Source: Helicobacter ailurogastricus
Lineage (GTDB): Bacteria > Campylobacterota > Campylobacteria > Campylobacterales > Helicobacteraceae
DNA length: 64,000 bases
Direction of reading: 5' to 3'
Assembly: GCF_001282945.1 (NCBI RefSeq)
Contig: NZ_CDMG01000002.1
Span: 1-64,000, forward strand
The notes under the pieces are model-generated. The model worked only from the letters and a program-made list of their open reading frames with translations, did not search any database and had not been told where the DNA came from. Every line of letters starts with the position of its first letter. The stretch's first letter is position 1. Of the stretch, positions 9,341-18,289 are shown piece after piece. The position numbers were made by a program, and so were the translations under genes.

Positions 9341-10196
9341 ACCCGGCCTTGAGTTCGCCAAATAACCCGGCTTGCAAGTCGGCAAGGGCTTGGCTGATCT
9401 CCTCTCTTGTGTTCATCACAAAGGGGCCATACCCGATGACAGGCTCGTTAAGGGGCAAGCCCGTTAAAACCAACACACTAGAGGGCTTTAAAGCTTCAAG
9501 GCGCACCCCCTCCCCGCCCTTTTGAAAAGTGATGAGCTGCTGCGCACCCGCTTCTTGTTGATCTAAGGCCACCAGCCCCTCACGCACTAAAATTAAAAGA
9601 TTATGATCTTTTGGTATGGGTAAATGCAAGGACCCCTTAAGGTTTAAATCCCATAGATTGATGGGAGAAAAGGTGGTTGCTGGACCCTTGATGCCGTCTA
9701 GCTCTCCTGCAATGATTCGCGCCTTGCTTGAGCCCTCTAGGGCGACGCTTGGGATTTCTTGTGCACGGATCGCTTGGTATTTAGGGGGGGTGAGTTTATG
9801 CGCTTTGGGTAAATTCACCCAAAGTTGCACCATTTCAAACACCCCGCCCTCTTTAGCAAACTTCTTAGAGTGAAACTCTTGGTGCAAAATGCCAGAACCT
9901 GCTGTCATCCATTGCACATCCCCGGAGGCGATGATCCCCCCTCCCCCATGCGAATCGGCATGCTCCACTTCGCCACTATAGGCGATGGTCACCGTTTCAA
10001 AGCCCTTATGCGGGTGCGATCCCACGCCAGACTCCCCTCCACCCCCTTTAAAATGGTAGGGGGCGTTGTAGTCTAAAAGCAAAAAAGGATCGATGTTTTT
10101 ATCAGTTTCGTTGTAAGAAAACATGGAAGACACATAAAACCCATCGCCCACCCAATGCTTGGGCGGGGCTTTATAAATTTGCGCCACTTTTTTCAT
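9330..10196 (-). CDS. Pirin-family cupin protein
   Basis: 288 residues with the pirin layout of two cupin domains. The N-terminal half has the metal site motif HPHKGFETVTI and later EFHSKKF, with histidines placed as in pirins; the C-terminal half ends with a loose second cupin (VLTGLPLNEPVIGYGPFVMNT). Bacterial pirins are iron-binding redox proteins of uncertain role, some with quercetinase activity. The exact function here cannot be told. Its end overlaps the virB8-like start, so the two may share a transcript. Confidence 0.9.
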   Translation of the reverse strand: MKKVAQIYKAPPKHWVGDGFYVSSMFSYNETDKNIDPFLLLDYNAPYHFKGGGGESGVGSHPHKGFETVTIAYSGEVEHADSHGGGGIIASGDVQWMTAGSGILHQEFHSKKFAKEGGVFEMVQLWVNLPKAHKLTPPKYQAIRAQEIPSVALEGSSKARIIAGELDGIKGPATTFSPINLWDLNLKGSLHLPIPKDHNLLILVREGLVALDQQEAGAQQLITFQKGGEGVRLEALKPSSVLVLTGLPLNEPVIGYGPFVMNTREEISQALADLQAGLFGELKAGYGG

Positions 10197-10226
10197 AGAT
10201 CCCCTTTTTAAAGATCATTTATTCTC

Positions 10227-11633
10227 CTACACAAAGGCCAATAAATCGCAAAAGCAAGAAAAGTCCATGTCCTCTAAACGCTCTTGGTCGCTTAAAAGCG
10301 ACTCGATCTGGGTGACTTTTTTGAGTGGATAGACCTCTTTTAAGGCGTTTTGACATTTTTGCATCAAGGCTTTTAGACCTTCTTCTCTTCTAAAGCGGTG
10401 CCCCAGGGGGTATTTCACTTCGATTTTTTGGGTGCTTGTGCCGTCTTTAAAGAAAACTTGCAAAGCGTTGGCGGTTGCGCGCTTGCTAGGTTCTGTGGCC
10501 TCTTTGGTGTATGTGGGGCTTGTTTGCACCTTGACACATGTGGCCCATTTGTTTAAGCGGGAGTCTGTCTTGTTGGCTTGCACGCAAGAGTGGGCATCTA
10601 AATGCCCATAGAGCAGAGCGTAAAGCACGGGATAGAGCAAGGATTCTTGTGCTTTTTTGGGCTCAAGGGCTTGTTTTGTCAATTCTTGGGTGATCCAAAG
10701 GATTTGATCCACCTCTTTGGTTTTCTTAGACACTTCTTTATGCAAAATCAAGGCACACTCCACGGCGGTTTGGATGGCAAGGAGCACGGGGTAGGAGATT
10801 TTATACAAGACATTTTCCACCACATAGCTAGACAGCGGGCGGGTTATTTTTAAACTCTCTTGGGTGCAAACCGCTTCAAAACCCCAAGTGGGGGCACTAA
10901 GGGCCTTGACGCAGGCGGCCTCCCCTTTTAAGGCCATTAAGGCCAAGCGCACTCCACGACTAGACGCATCCGCTGCCGCCCAAGCTTGTCTTGTGCCATC
11001 AAAAGGGGCGTGGCGGAAAAGGCGCAAACTCCCCCCATCGATGAACGCGTGCGAAAGTGCGCTTAAAATTTCTCCCTTTTCCCCACCAAGCATCCAAGCC
11101 CCTACGCCCGCGCTTGCCAAGCGCACCAATAAAGTGTGATCTAAACCATTATCTTTTAAAGAAAAGCATAAAGCCAACCCCCCCTGCACTTCATAGGCCT
11201 TGATCATGGCGTTTAAAATGTCTTTAACTTTGAAAGGGGTTTTATTTTGGGCTAGGCGCACACGGCTTACATAATCGCCCAACGCCCAAATCGCCCCCAA
11301 ATTATCCGAGGGGTGGCACCACTCTTTGGCTAGCCAAGTGTCGTTAAAGTCTAGCCAGCGCACCATGCAAGACACATTAAACGCCGCACTTACAGGCTCA
11401 AGCTGATAAGCCGTGCCTAGCACTTTTGCCCCAAGCTTTCTAAAATCTGCTCCGGGGACACTAGGCCCTAATAACTTCGTGCATTCGGGGTCTTTTAACG
11501 CCATTAAAGCACAGGCCAAAGAGTCTATGAGACTCAAGCGTGCGCTTTGCAAAGCTTGTTGAGAAAAAGAGGTTTCTTGAGCGATGTAGTCGGCCAAATT
11601 TTGAAGAAGAGTGTCTGCATCCGTGCTATGCAT
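10227..11633 (-). CDS. prpD: MmgE/PrpD-family dehydratase (2-methylcitrate dehydratase-like)
   Basis: 468 residues. PrpD dehydrates 2-methylcitrate in the propionate cycle. The family block WLDFNDTWLAKEWCHPSDN and the glycine-rich helix GAIWALGDYVSR are visible around residues 85-125, and the helical core continues with SRGVRLALMALKGE. The neighbours (pirin, yggS) give no propionate context, and prpB/prpC are not in the window, so the substrate remains open. The gene ends 9 bases upstream of yggS in the same direction. I do not recall a H. pylori counterpart here, so acquisition or lineage-specific retention is possible. Confidence 0.8.
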   Translation of the reverse strand: MHSTDADTLLQNLADYIAQETSFSQQALQSARLSLIDSLACALMALKDPECTKLLGPSVPGADFRKLGAKVLGTAYQLEPVSAAFNVSCMVRWLDFNDTWLAKEWCHPSDNLGAIWALGDYVSRVRLAQNKTPFKVKDILNAMIKAYEVQGGLALCFSLKDNGLDHTLLVRLASAGVGAWMLGGEKGEILSALSHAFIDGGSLRLFRHAPFDGTRQAWAAADASSRGVRLALMALKGEAACVKALSAPTWGFEAVCTQESLKITRPLSSYVVENVLYKISYPVLLAIQTAVECALILHKEVSKKTKEVDQILWITQELTKQALEPKKAQESLLYPVLYALLYGHLDAHSCVQANKTDSRLNKWATCVKVQTSPTYTKEATEPSKRATANALQVFFKDGTSTQKIEVKYPLGHRFRREEGLKALMQKCQNALKEVYPLKKVTQIESLLSDQERLEDMDFSCFCDLLAFV

Positions 11634-11641
11634 AAAAATCC

Positions 11642-12298
11642 TTAGTCTTGAAAAATTGCGCTGCCTAAGCGCACTAAATTAGCCCCATAGGCAATGGCAA
11701 GCTCAAAATCCCCACTCATGCCCATGGATAAAATCTTGGCGTTGGGGAGTTTATTAAACAAGTCCCTAGCTGTGCTAAAGACTTTTTCGCTTTGTAGCTC
11801 ATCTCCCCCAAGTGGTCCCATCGCCATTAAGCCTTGTAGGCGCACTTGCGGGCAAGTTTGGCTAATTTGCTGATAGGTTTCCAGAGCGTTTTCCAAACAC
11901 ACCCCGCTTTTTTGCGCCTCGTTAGCGATATTCACCTGCAACAAAGCGTTTAGGGGCTCTTTCGCCCTAGCATTGATCGCTTGGGCCAGCTTCAAAGAGT
12001 GCAAGCTGTGCAACAGGGTGGGTTTTAACTCTAAAAGCTTGTTGATTTTGTTGTGTTGCAGGGGGCCTAGCATGTGCCACTCTAGGGGCAAATCTTGTAA
12101 GCCCAAGGCTTTGCGCTGAAACTCTTGGATGTAGTTTTCCCCAAAGGCTCTTTGCCCGCAAGAGTATAAACCCCGTACCTGCTCTAGGCTGGCGTATTTA
12201 GACACAGCGACTAATTGCACGATGTGGTGGCGGCTATAGGCTAGGCGGGCTTTTTCAATGCGTTTTAAAAGCCCATCAAGGCGTTTTCTAAGCTCCAT
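11642..12298 (-). CDS. YggS/PROSC-family pyridoxal phosphate-binding protein
   Basis: About 218 residues, a single PLP-binding TIM barrel. The PLP lysine is in VAVSKYA near residue 33. FGENYIQEF, EWHMLGPLQHNKI and the C-terminal LSMGMSGDFELAI are the standard family blocks. These proteins maintain vitamin B6 homeostasis and have no firmly known enzymatic reaction. I chose ATG 12298, preceded by AAGG; a GTG two codons earlier is possible. It overlaps the end of the UbiD-like gene by 11 bases, in the same order as in H. pylori. Confidence 0.92.
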   Translation of the reverse strand: MELRKRLDGLLKRIEKARLAYSRHHIVQLVAVSKYASLEQVRGLYSCGQRAFGENYIQEFQRKALGLQDLPLEWHMLGPLQHNKINKLLELKPTLLHSLHSLKLAQAINARAKEPLNALLQVNIANEAQKSGVCLENALETYQQISQTCPQVRLQGLMAMGPLGGDELQSEKVFSTARDLFNKLPNAKILSMGMSGDFELAIAYGANLVRLGSAIFQD

Positions 12299-14120
12299 GG
12301 GCACCTTTCGGGGAGTTGTAAATGTGGTATTTGTGATAGAGCGGGTCGCTTAAAGGCGGGATGAGCCCCTTTTTAGCCAGCCCTTCAAGCACGCTTAAGG
12401 TGCAGTCCGTTTCTTTAGGCCACTCCCTTAAATGCCCCTCTAGCGCGCCCTTGTCGGTCGCGTCTATGCAAATTAAAGGGGGGTCTAGCCAAATGTCTCG
12501 CTTTGCGTCTATGTTATTGACGATCCGCCATAAAAGCATGTAGGGATTTTTTAAGTCGTTCTTGGCGTGATCCACAAAGATGAGGGCACTGACATGGGGG
12601 GCTAGGGCTTTTAGATTGTTAAAAAGCGGGATTAGGGGCGCGGTTTTAGCCACGCCCACGATTGCGATCGGGTTTTTGCTCTCTAGTCCGTATTGTTGCA
12701 CATCTTGCACTTGAGAGATGCGCTCTTTTAGGCGTTTTAAAAGCTCTGTGCTTTCTAGGGGAGTTTTGGGGTGTGGGCTAGGCTCTAGGGCCACTAGGCC
12801 TAATTTGCCCCCAAAGGCGTAGTTGGGGCTAGCGTGATCGAGTGCATCGCACACGCCTTGACTAAGAAGACTTTTTTCTAAATCTAGGTGATCTAAAATG
12901 TGCGTCAAAAGGGCTGGGTAGTCCATAAGTTTAGGGGCACTCGGGCCGACAAAAATGGCGTGTTTGACAAAGCTCATCTGCCCCGTGCCCCAAAAGTGGT
13001 GCATGATTTGGTGCGCGTGCCCGGGGTAGCTGGGCGCAATTTGGGCTAAAATTAAATTATGAAACACCCCATTTTCTGGCATGTGATAATCAATGAGCCC
13101 GTGCGCGCTTTTTTGAAGCAGGGGCAAAAACAGCCTTTCGGTGAAATAGCCCATGTATTTATCCTCTAAGGGAGGCTTACCGACCACGCTGGCTAAGTAA
13201 ATGGGCTTTGGTTTTAGACTCATCGTCTGCACTTCTAACACAGGGTAGGGCTCTTTTGGGGTGTAAAAGCCGGTGTGATCGCCAAAGGGGCCCTCTGGCT
13301 CTAAATGGCTTGTATCCACCCAGCCCTCAAGCACAATGTCTGCATCCACAGGCACGCAAAGCGGATTAGCCAAACACGGGGCAAGCACCGCCCGCTTGCG
13401 CCTAATCAAACCATAAAGGGCTAATTCAAACACCCCATAGGGCAAAGGGGCTTGCCCACACCACGCGTAAAGCGCGTCCCCGCCAATCGCCACGCTCACG
13501 GGCATTTTCTCCCCCGCTTTTTTGTAAGCGTGGAAAAAGTGATTCGAGTCCTTATGGATTTGCCAGTGCAGGCCTAGGCGGTTTTTGCCCTGCACTTGCA
13601 AGCGGTAAAGCCCTAAATTGCGGTGCTTGTGATCAAGGCTCTTGGTATAAACCTGCCCCATGGTGATGAAAGGGGCGGCATCGTCTTCCCAAGTGGTTAG
13701 GATCGGCAGTTTGTTTAAATCCACTTGATCTCCCCTAAAAACTTCTCTTTGTGGGGGGTTCTTGCAAATTTTAGGCAAGCTAAAGCGCAAGTTTAAAAGA
13801 CTTTTAGTCAAGTTACAGAGGTCTTTAAAGTTTTTGGGTTTTTGTAGGTTTAACAAGTTTTCTAGTTGCGCTTGGCAATCTTTTATGGAACGGTTAATGA
13901 CAAGCTCTAGGCGTTCTTGCGATCCAAAGACATTCATTAAAACGGGGATGTCTAAGAGCGCATCGCCCCTTTTAGGCCGTGTGAAGAGCAAGGCCTGCCC
14001 CCCGTGTGGCTTTTTGGCTTCAATGTAGGCGATGTGGGGGATTTCTAGGCAAATGTCTAGGGGCGTGTCAAGGACACGCAACGCGTGATGGGATTTAAGT
14101 TTGGCGATGAGTCGTTGCAA
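12288..14120 (-). CDS. UbiD-family decarboxylase
   Basis: 610 residues, the long epsilonproteobacterial UbiD form. These enzymes use prenylated FMN for (de)carboxylation of unsaturated acids. In Helicobacter a role in menaquinone (futalosine pathway) synthesis is often proposed for this paralogue but is not shown by the sequence. Recognisable segments include EGPFGDHTGFY, with the acidic residues used in catalysis, and the cofactor-site stretch NLGLYRLQV. It is immediately followed by serA upstream on the strand (one base apart) and by yggS downstream. Confidence 0.9.
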   Translation of the reverse strand: MQRLIAKLKSHHALRVLDTPLDICLEIPHIAYIEAKKPHGGQALLFTRPKRGDALLDIPVLMNVFGSQERLELVINRSIKDCQAQLENLLNLQKPKNFKDLCNLTKSLLNLRFSLPKICKNPPQREVFRGDQVDLNKLPILTTWEDDAAPFITMGQVYTKSLDHKHRNLGLYRLQVQGKNRLGLHWQIHKDSNHFFHAYKKAGEKMPVSVAIGGDALYAWCGQAPLPYGVFELALYGLIRRKRAVLAPCLANPLCVPVDADIVLEGWVDTSHLEPEGPFGDHTGFYTPKEPYPVLEVQTMSLKPKPIYLASVVGKPPLEDKYMGYFTERLFLPLLQKSAHGLIDYHMPENGVFHNLILAQIAPSYPGHAHQIMHHFWGTGQMSFVKHAIFVGPSAPKLMDYPALLTHILDHLDLEKSLLSQGVCDALDHASPNYAFGGKLGLVALEPSPHPKTPLESTELLKRLKERISQVQDVQQYGLESKNPIAIVGVAKTAPLIPLFNNLKALAPHVSALIFVDHAKNDLKNPYMLLWRIVNNIDAKRDIWLDPPLICIDATDKGALEGHLREWPKETDCTLSVLEGLAKKGLIPPLSDPLYHKYHIYNSPKGAHGA

Positions 14121-15698
14121 CTAGATAGAAACCAAGGACACGCCCAAACAATGCGGGACTTTTTGTAGGTCGTGTAAAATCGCGGGGCTGATGGGCGCAT
14201 CCACTAAGATCGCCGCTAGGGCTTCGGCTTTGGCGTTGCGCCCGAGCCTAAAGTCGGCGATGTTGATGTTGTGCTTGGCTAGGGTGTGTCCCACATTGCC
14301 GATCACGCCGGGTTTATCGGTGTTTTTAAATAAAATCATCGTGCCCTGCGGTTTGACATCCATTTCAAAGCCGTCGATGTTGGTGATTTTTAAAAGGTCA
14401 TCGCCAAAGGCGGTGGCGCTAATTTGGGTGCTATAACCCGGCGCGCTTAACTGCAGAGTGATGAAGTTTGTATAGGGGGTCGCATCCTCTAGGGTTTTGG
14501 TGGTCAAGTGGATTTGGCGCTCTTTAGCGATAAAGGGGGCATTGACATAATTGATTTTATCCCCCAAAGTGGGCTTTAAAAGCCCCATTAGGGCAAAGGT
14601 GAGTAGAGAATTGCCGTATTCACAAATCGAGCCGGCTAAGGTCAGCTCTAAGGCACTCCACGCCCCCTTATGCACCTGCGCACAAAAGAACCCTAGCTTT
14701 TGGGCGAGTTGTAAATAAGGCTTGGCATAAGTGGCAATGTCCTCTTGCACAGGGATATTTAAGGCATTCGGATAACTGCTCCCTCTTAAAGCCTGAATGG
14801 CGGCTTGGGCGGCTTCTTTGGCGATTTGCTCCTGCGATTCTAAGGTGTTTGCTCCAATGTGTGGGGTTACATAGACATTGTCTAGATCTAAAAGCGGGTT
14901 GGCAGTGCCCGGCTCTTTGCTAAAAACATCTAGGCCCAACCAGCGCACTTTTTTAGATTTTAAGCCTTCATACAGCGCCTCTTCATTGTAAAGCCCCCCT
15001 CTAGCACAGTTGATCAAAACCACGCCCTCTTTCATTTGGGCGATTTGTTCTTTGTCAATGATGTTGATCGTTTCTTTGTTCTTGGGGGTGTGGATGGTGA
15101 TGATGTCGCAAGCGAGGATGTCTTTAAAGTCCTTCGTGTAGAGCACGCCTAAATCTGTGGCTTTGGATTTAGGGATATAAGGATCGTAGGTGATGACCTC
15201 CATGCCAAAGGCAAGGGCTCTAACGCCCACCCTTGAGCCGATGTTGCCAAAGCCGATGATGCCTAGCTTTTTACCATAAAGCTCTGTGCCATACCAATCC
15301 TCTCTTCTCCACAATTTATCGTGCTTGAGTTGGGCATTTGCGCCGGGGAAACGGCGGATGGCGTTTAACATGTGCGCCATCGTGAGCTCCACTGCCGCGA
15401 TGGTGTTGGCGGTGGGGACATTCATCACCACAATCCCCCTTTGCGAGCAGTAGGGTAAATCCACATTATCCACGCCCACGCCAGCACGCACCACCGCTTT
15501 AAGCTTTGTAGCGTTAGCCAGTAAATGAGCATTTATGGGAGTCATGCTGCGGGTGATGAGCGCATCGGCATCTTTAATGGCCTCAGGCAACGCGTTTTTT
15601 TCAAGGCAAGAGAAGTCGGCGATCTCTAAATCCGCTTGTCGGTGCAAAAGGTCTAGGCCCTGCGGGTGGATGGGATCGCAAATGGCAATTTTGGGCAT
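14121..15698 (-). CDS. serA: D-3-phosphoglycerate dehydrogenase
   Basis: First step of serine synthesis, oxidising 3-phosphoglycerate with NAD+. 525 residues, the long form. The NAD site IIGFGNIGSRVG is near residue 145, the catalytic arginine lies in INCARGG and the histidine in VTPHIGANT. A C-terminal ACT domain (about residues 450-525, containing NTDKPGVIGNVG) suggests serine feedback. The start is ATG with AGGAAG upstream. It is followed directly by the UbiD-like gene. Confidence 0.97.
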   Translation of the reverse strand: MPKIAICDPIHPQGLDLLHRQADLEIADFSCLEKNALPEAIKDADALITRSMTPINAHLLANATKLKAVVRAGVGVDNVDLPYCSQRGIVVMNVPTANTIAAVELTMAHMLNAIRRFPGANAQLKHDKLWRREDWYGTELYGKKLGIIGFGNIGSRVGVRALAFGMEVITYDPYIPKSKATDLGVLYTKDFKDILACDIITIHTPKNKETINIIDKEQIAQMKEGVVLINCARGGLYNEEALYEGLKSKKVRWLGLDVFSKEPGTANPLLDLDNVYVTPHIGANTLESQEQIAKEAAQAAIQALRGSSYPNALNIPVQEDIATYAKPYLQLAQKLGFFCAQVHKGAWSALELTLAGSICEYGNSLLTFALMGLLKPTLGDKINYVNAPFIAKERQIHLTTKTLEDATPYTNFITLQLSAPGYSTQISATAFGDDLLKITNIDGFEMDVKPQGTMILFKNTDKPGVIGNVGHTLAKHNINIADFRLGRNAKAEALAAILVDAPISPAILHDLQKVPHCLGVSLVSI

Positions 15699-15707
15699 GG
15701 CACTTCC

Positions 15708-16202
15708 TTAATCGAGTTGGTAGGGAATTTGGTAGTACTTCAAATCTTCTAAAAACCGCTTGGTGGCATGGGGCAAGTAGATGATTAAAGTTGTGTGTGT
15801 CTTTTTTTTATCTAAAGCAAATTCGATGTGTTCGGCCTTAAGGACCTCGTGCAAACAAAAGAGTTTGTAGCTGTCTAAATTTTTAACCAACAACTTGCGA
15901 GTCTGGGCGTTGTCTAAAAACTCAATGTCTATCTTTTTTTCTATGGAGGGGTAGATGAAAGAAGGGGTTTTATGCTGCGTGCCTAAATGGCTTGCGGGCG
16001 GGGACACCTGATCTATCTGCGCGGGCGCGCTCTCTGCGTGGGAGGCGGCTTTGAGGGGTGCTAGGTGATCTTGAGCTGCGTGCTCTTTGTGGGCTGTGGG
16101 GTGGTGAGCGCTATACATCTTGTAGCCCAAAAAGGCGGCTACAACCAAAGCCACAGCCACCACGAGCCACAACACAAACACACGGAACTTGGCGATTTCC
16201 AT
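15708..16202 (-). CDS. Single-pass membrane protein of unknown function (HP0398-type)
   Basis: 164 residues. A single hydrophobic helix (LWLVVAVALVVAAFLGYKMY, about residues 11-30) anchors the protein. A His/Ala/Pro-rich linker (about residues 31-80) and a C-terminal globular region follow. In H. pylori, as I recall, a hypothetical protein sits at exactly this place between serA and rpsA. No domain is recognised. The gene is nine bases from serA and eight from rpsA, so it is co-transcribed with them. Confidence 0.8.
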   Translation of the reverse strand: MEIAKFRVFVLWLVVAVALVVAAFLGYKMYSAHHPTAHKEHAAQDHLAPLKAASHAESAPAQIDQVSPPASHLGTQHKTPSFIYPSIEKKIDIEFLDNAQTRKLLVKNLDSYKLFCLHEVLKAEHIEFALDKKKTHTTLIIYLPHATKRFLEDLKYYQIPYQLD

Positions 16203-16210
16203 CGATCAAG

Positions 16211-17890
16211 CTAGAATTTCCCGCTGATTTTATCCCCTAGGGTCATCTTGGTGTCGCTCGAGTTGAAAGCGTGCAACTGGTCTTGCTCTCTCTTGCGCTC
16301 TAGGCGGCGCACAGAAGCGCGCACGCGGTTATTGGCTTTTTCAATCGCCACAACTACACCCGTAATGACATCCCCCATCTTAAGCTCTTCTTTTTTCAAG
16401 GGGTGGAGATCTTCAGATTTGATGAGGACATCAATGCCCTCCACGCCCACAAAGACCCCAAAGTCTTTCATGCCCACGATTGTGCCCTCAACGATGTCGC
16501 CCACGCGGTGCTTTTGGCTAAAGGTTTCGACAGGAGAAGGTTTAGCAAACTTCATCTCCAAAGAGATTTTTTCATCTTCTTTGTTGATTTTTAAAATCTT
16601 GACTTGCACCACATCCCCGACCTTAAAATGTTCTTTGCATTTTTTGTCCTGCTCCCAAAATGCGTCTTTGTTGTGCAACAAGCCATCCACGCCCCCTAAG
16701 TTGATGAAAGCTCCAAAATCCGTTAAAGTGGCGACCTTGCCCTCGATTACATCGCCCACGTGGTGTTTAGACACAAAATCGTTAAAGGGTTTATCAGAGA
16801 GTTGTTTAAGCGAAACCCTCAAGCGGCGGTTTTTGCTGTCGATCTCGATGATTTTGACATCGATTTCTTGGTTGAGCTCTAGGTAGTCGCTGGGGTGCTT
16901 GACATCTTTATTCCACGAGATTTCAGAGATGTGTAAAAAGCCTTCAATGTCGTTGCCAATATCCACAAACACGCCGTAATTCTCAATGTTGCTCACCACG
17001 ACTTTAATGGCGTAACCGACTTTTAATTTTGTCTGGATTTCCTCCCAAGGGTCTTCCATTGTGGCCTTAATGGAGAGCAAGAGGCGTTTTTTCTTCTCAT
17101 CATAAGATAGGGCTTTGACCTGCACCACATCGCCCTCTTTAAAGTGTTTGGCGGGGTTGGTTGAGCCTCTGTGCGTGATCTCGGTGTAATGCACCAAGCC
17201 CTCCACGCCCTCCACTTCCACAAACACGCCAAAACTTGTCACGCTTTTGACCACGCCTGTATAGATTGCGCCCGATTCGACAAGCTTTTGGGATTGCTCG
17301 TGTTGGTATCGGCTATACACCTCAAAAAAGCGCTTGCGCGAAACAGAGATCAAGGCGCTCTCAGGGTCAATGGCCGTGATGCAGGCTTTAATGTGTTTGC
17401 CTATGTGCTTGGCATCCCGTTTTAAAGAGGATTGCGCCTTGGAAAGAAAATACTCCACACCCTGATGATCGATGACAACATAACCGCCCTTGTTTTCTCT
17501 AACGATTTTGCCCTCTACAAATTTGTCTTTAAAATCCGCCCCTAAAGTTTGGATTTTTTCTTGATTTTTCACAAACGCCAAGGCCCGCTTATAAGACACA
17601 CTGGGGCGCTCTCCTCTTAAAGACACATAAACTTGGATGGGATCGTTGAGTGCAAAAAGCAACTGACCTTGTGCATCTCTAATTTCGCTCAAAGGCAAGC
17701 GCCCCTCTGTCTTGCCCCCCACGCTCACCATTGCATAATCCTCTTGCTCGTTGATAGAAACCACAACACCGTCTCTTAGCGCGCCTTTTTGCTCCACCTC
17801 TTCTGCTTGCATATACCCTTGCATGTAATCTTGGAACTCTTTAGATTCGATCTCGCTTTGGCTCCCTAGAGACTCTAATTCTTTATTCAT
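16211..17890 (-). CDS. rpsA: 30S ribosomal protein S1
   Basis: Brings mRNA to the 30S subunit. 559 residues with a run of S1 RNA-binding repeats. The most typical repeats read GVVKSVTSFGVFVEVEGV, then a GDIVEGTIVGMKDFGVFVGV repeat near residue 465; I count six units, the first two being degenerate as usual. The ATG is preceded by AAGGGTG and a TATAAT promoter box (17921-17926 on the plus strand as ATTATA). It heads the minus-strand group rpsA-hypothetical-serA-ubiD-yggS. Confidence 0.97.
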   Translation of the reverse strand: MNKELESLGSQSEIESKEFQDYMQGYMQAEEVEQKGALRDGVVVSINEQEDYAMVSVGGKTEGRLPLSEIRDAQGQLLFALNDPIQVYVSLRGERPSVSYKRALAFVKNQEKIQTLGADFKDKFVEGKIVRENKGGYVVIDHQGVEYFLSKAQSSLKRDAKHIGKHIKACITAIDPESALISVSRKRFFEVYSRYQHEQSQKLVESGAIYTGVVKSVTSFGVFVEVEGVEGLVHYTEITHRGSTNPAKHFKEGDVVQVKALSYDEKKKRLLLSIKATMEDPWEEIQTKLKVGYAIKVVVSNIENYGVFVDIGNDIEGFLHISEISWNKDVKHPSDYLELNQEIDVKIIEIDSKNRRLRVSLKQLSDKPFNDFVSKHHVGDVIEGKVATLTDFGAFINLGGVDGLLHNKDAFWEQDKKCKEHFKVGDVVQVKILKINKEDEKISLEMKFAKPSPVETFSQKHRVGDIVEGTIVGMKDFGVFVGVEGIDVLIKSEDLHPLKKEELKMGDVITGVVVAIEKANNRVRASVRRLERKREQDQLHAFNSSDTKMTLGDKISGKF

Positions 17891-17920
17891 AACACCCTTC
17901 TCAAAACAAAATTGGGTATA

Positions 17921-17926
17921 ATTATA
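17921..17926 (-). promoter_or_regulatory. -10 box of rpsA
   Basis: Reading the minus strand, GGCTATAATTATACCC contains a perfect TATAAT about 30 bases upstream of the rpsA start. No clear -35 is seen, as is common in Helicobacter. Confidence 0.6.
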
Positions 17927-17984
17927 GCCTTTATTCCCTGATAATTGGCAAAAAAAGTAACATAAATAACAACACCTGCACTTT

Positions 17985-18252
17985 TAGAAACGCCCACTTT
18001 AAAAGCGTGTCTTTAATCATCACCACCTACAACCAAGAACAATACCTAAAAATGGTGTTGGATTCGGTTTTAAACCGCTGGGGGTTTTAACGAACACTTT
18101 GAGGGCTGGGGACGCAAGGATAACGAGTTTGTCGCCCGTTTCTCTTTAACCATGGCGCGCTAAGACCCCTTAAATTCTGTGCTCTAGCCTACCACAAAGA
18201 AAACGCACGCAACCCACTTTCCAAAAACCACGCCCCTACCTACAAACCCTAA
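17985..18252 (+). pseudogene. Remnant of a family 2 glycosyltransferase
   Basis: Three neighbouring frames carry recognisable pieces in the right order. 18001-18090 encodes an N-terminal GT-A start (SVSLIITTYNQEQYL) and then stops. 18086-18163 encodes FNEHFEGWGRKDNEFVARF, the C-terminal GW-G-DNE motif of this family, and then stops. 18160-18252 encodes LKFCALAYHKENARNPLSKN, the usual tail. The middle of the enzyme, including the DxD region, is missing, and there are at least two frameshifts. The intact family makes lipopolysaccharide or capsule sugars. It lies between rpsA and a secreted protein gene, where H. pylori has other genes. Confidence 0.8.
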
Positions 18253-18289
18253 AAATGCGGATGACCGATTGGAGAGATTGACCCCCTTT

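Noticed and set aside
16248-16886. 212-codon frame antisense to rpsA
   Set aside because: Serine/leucine-rich shadow of a well-supported gene.
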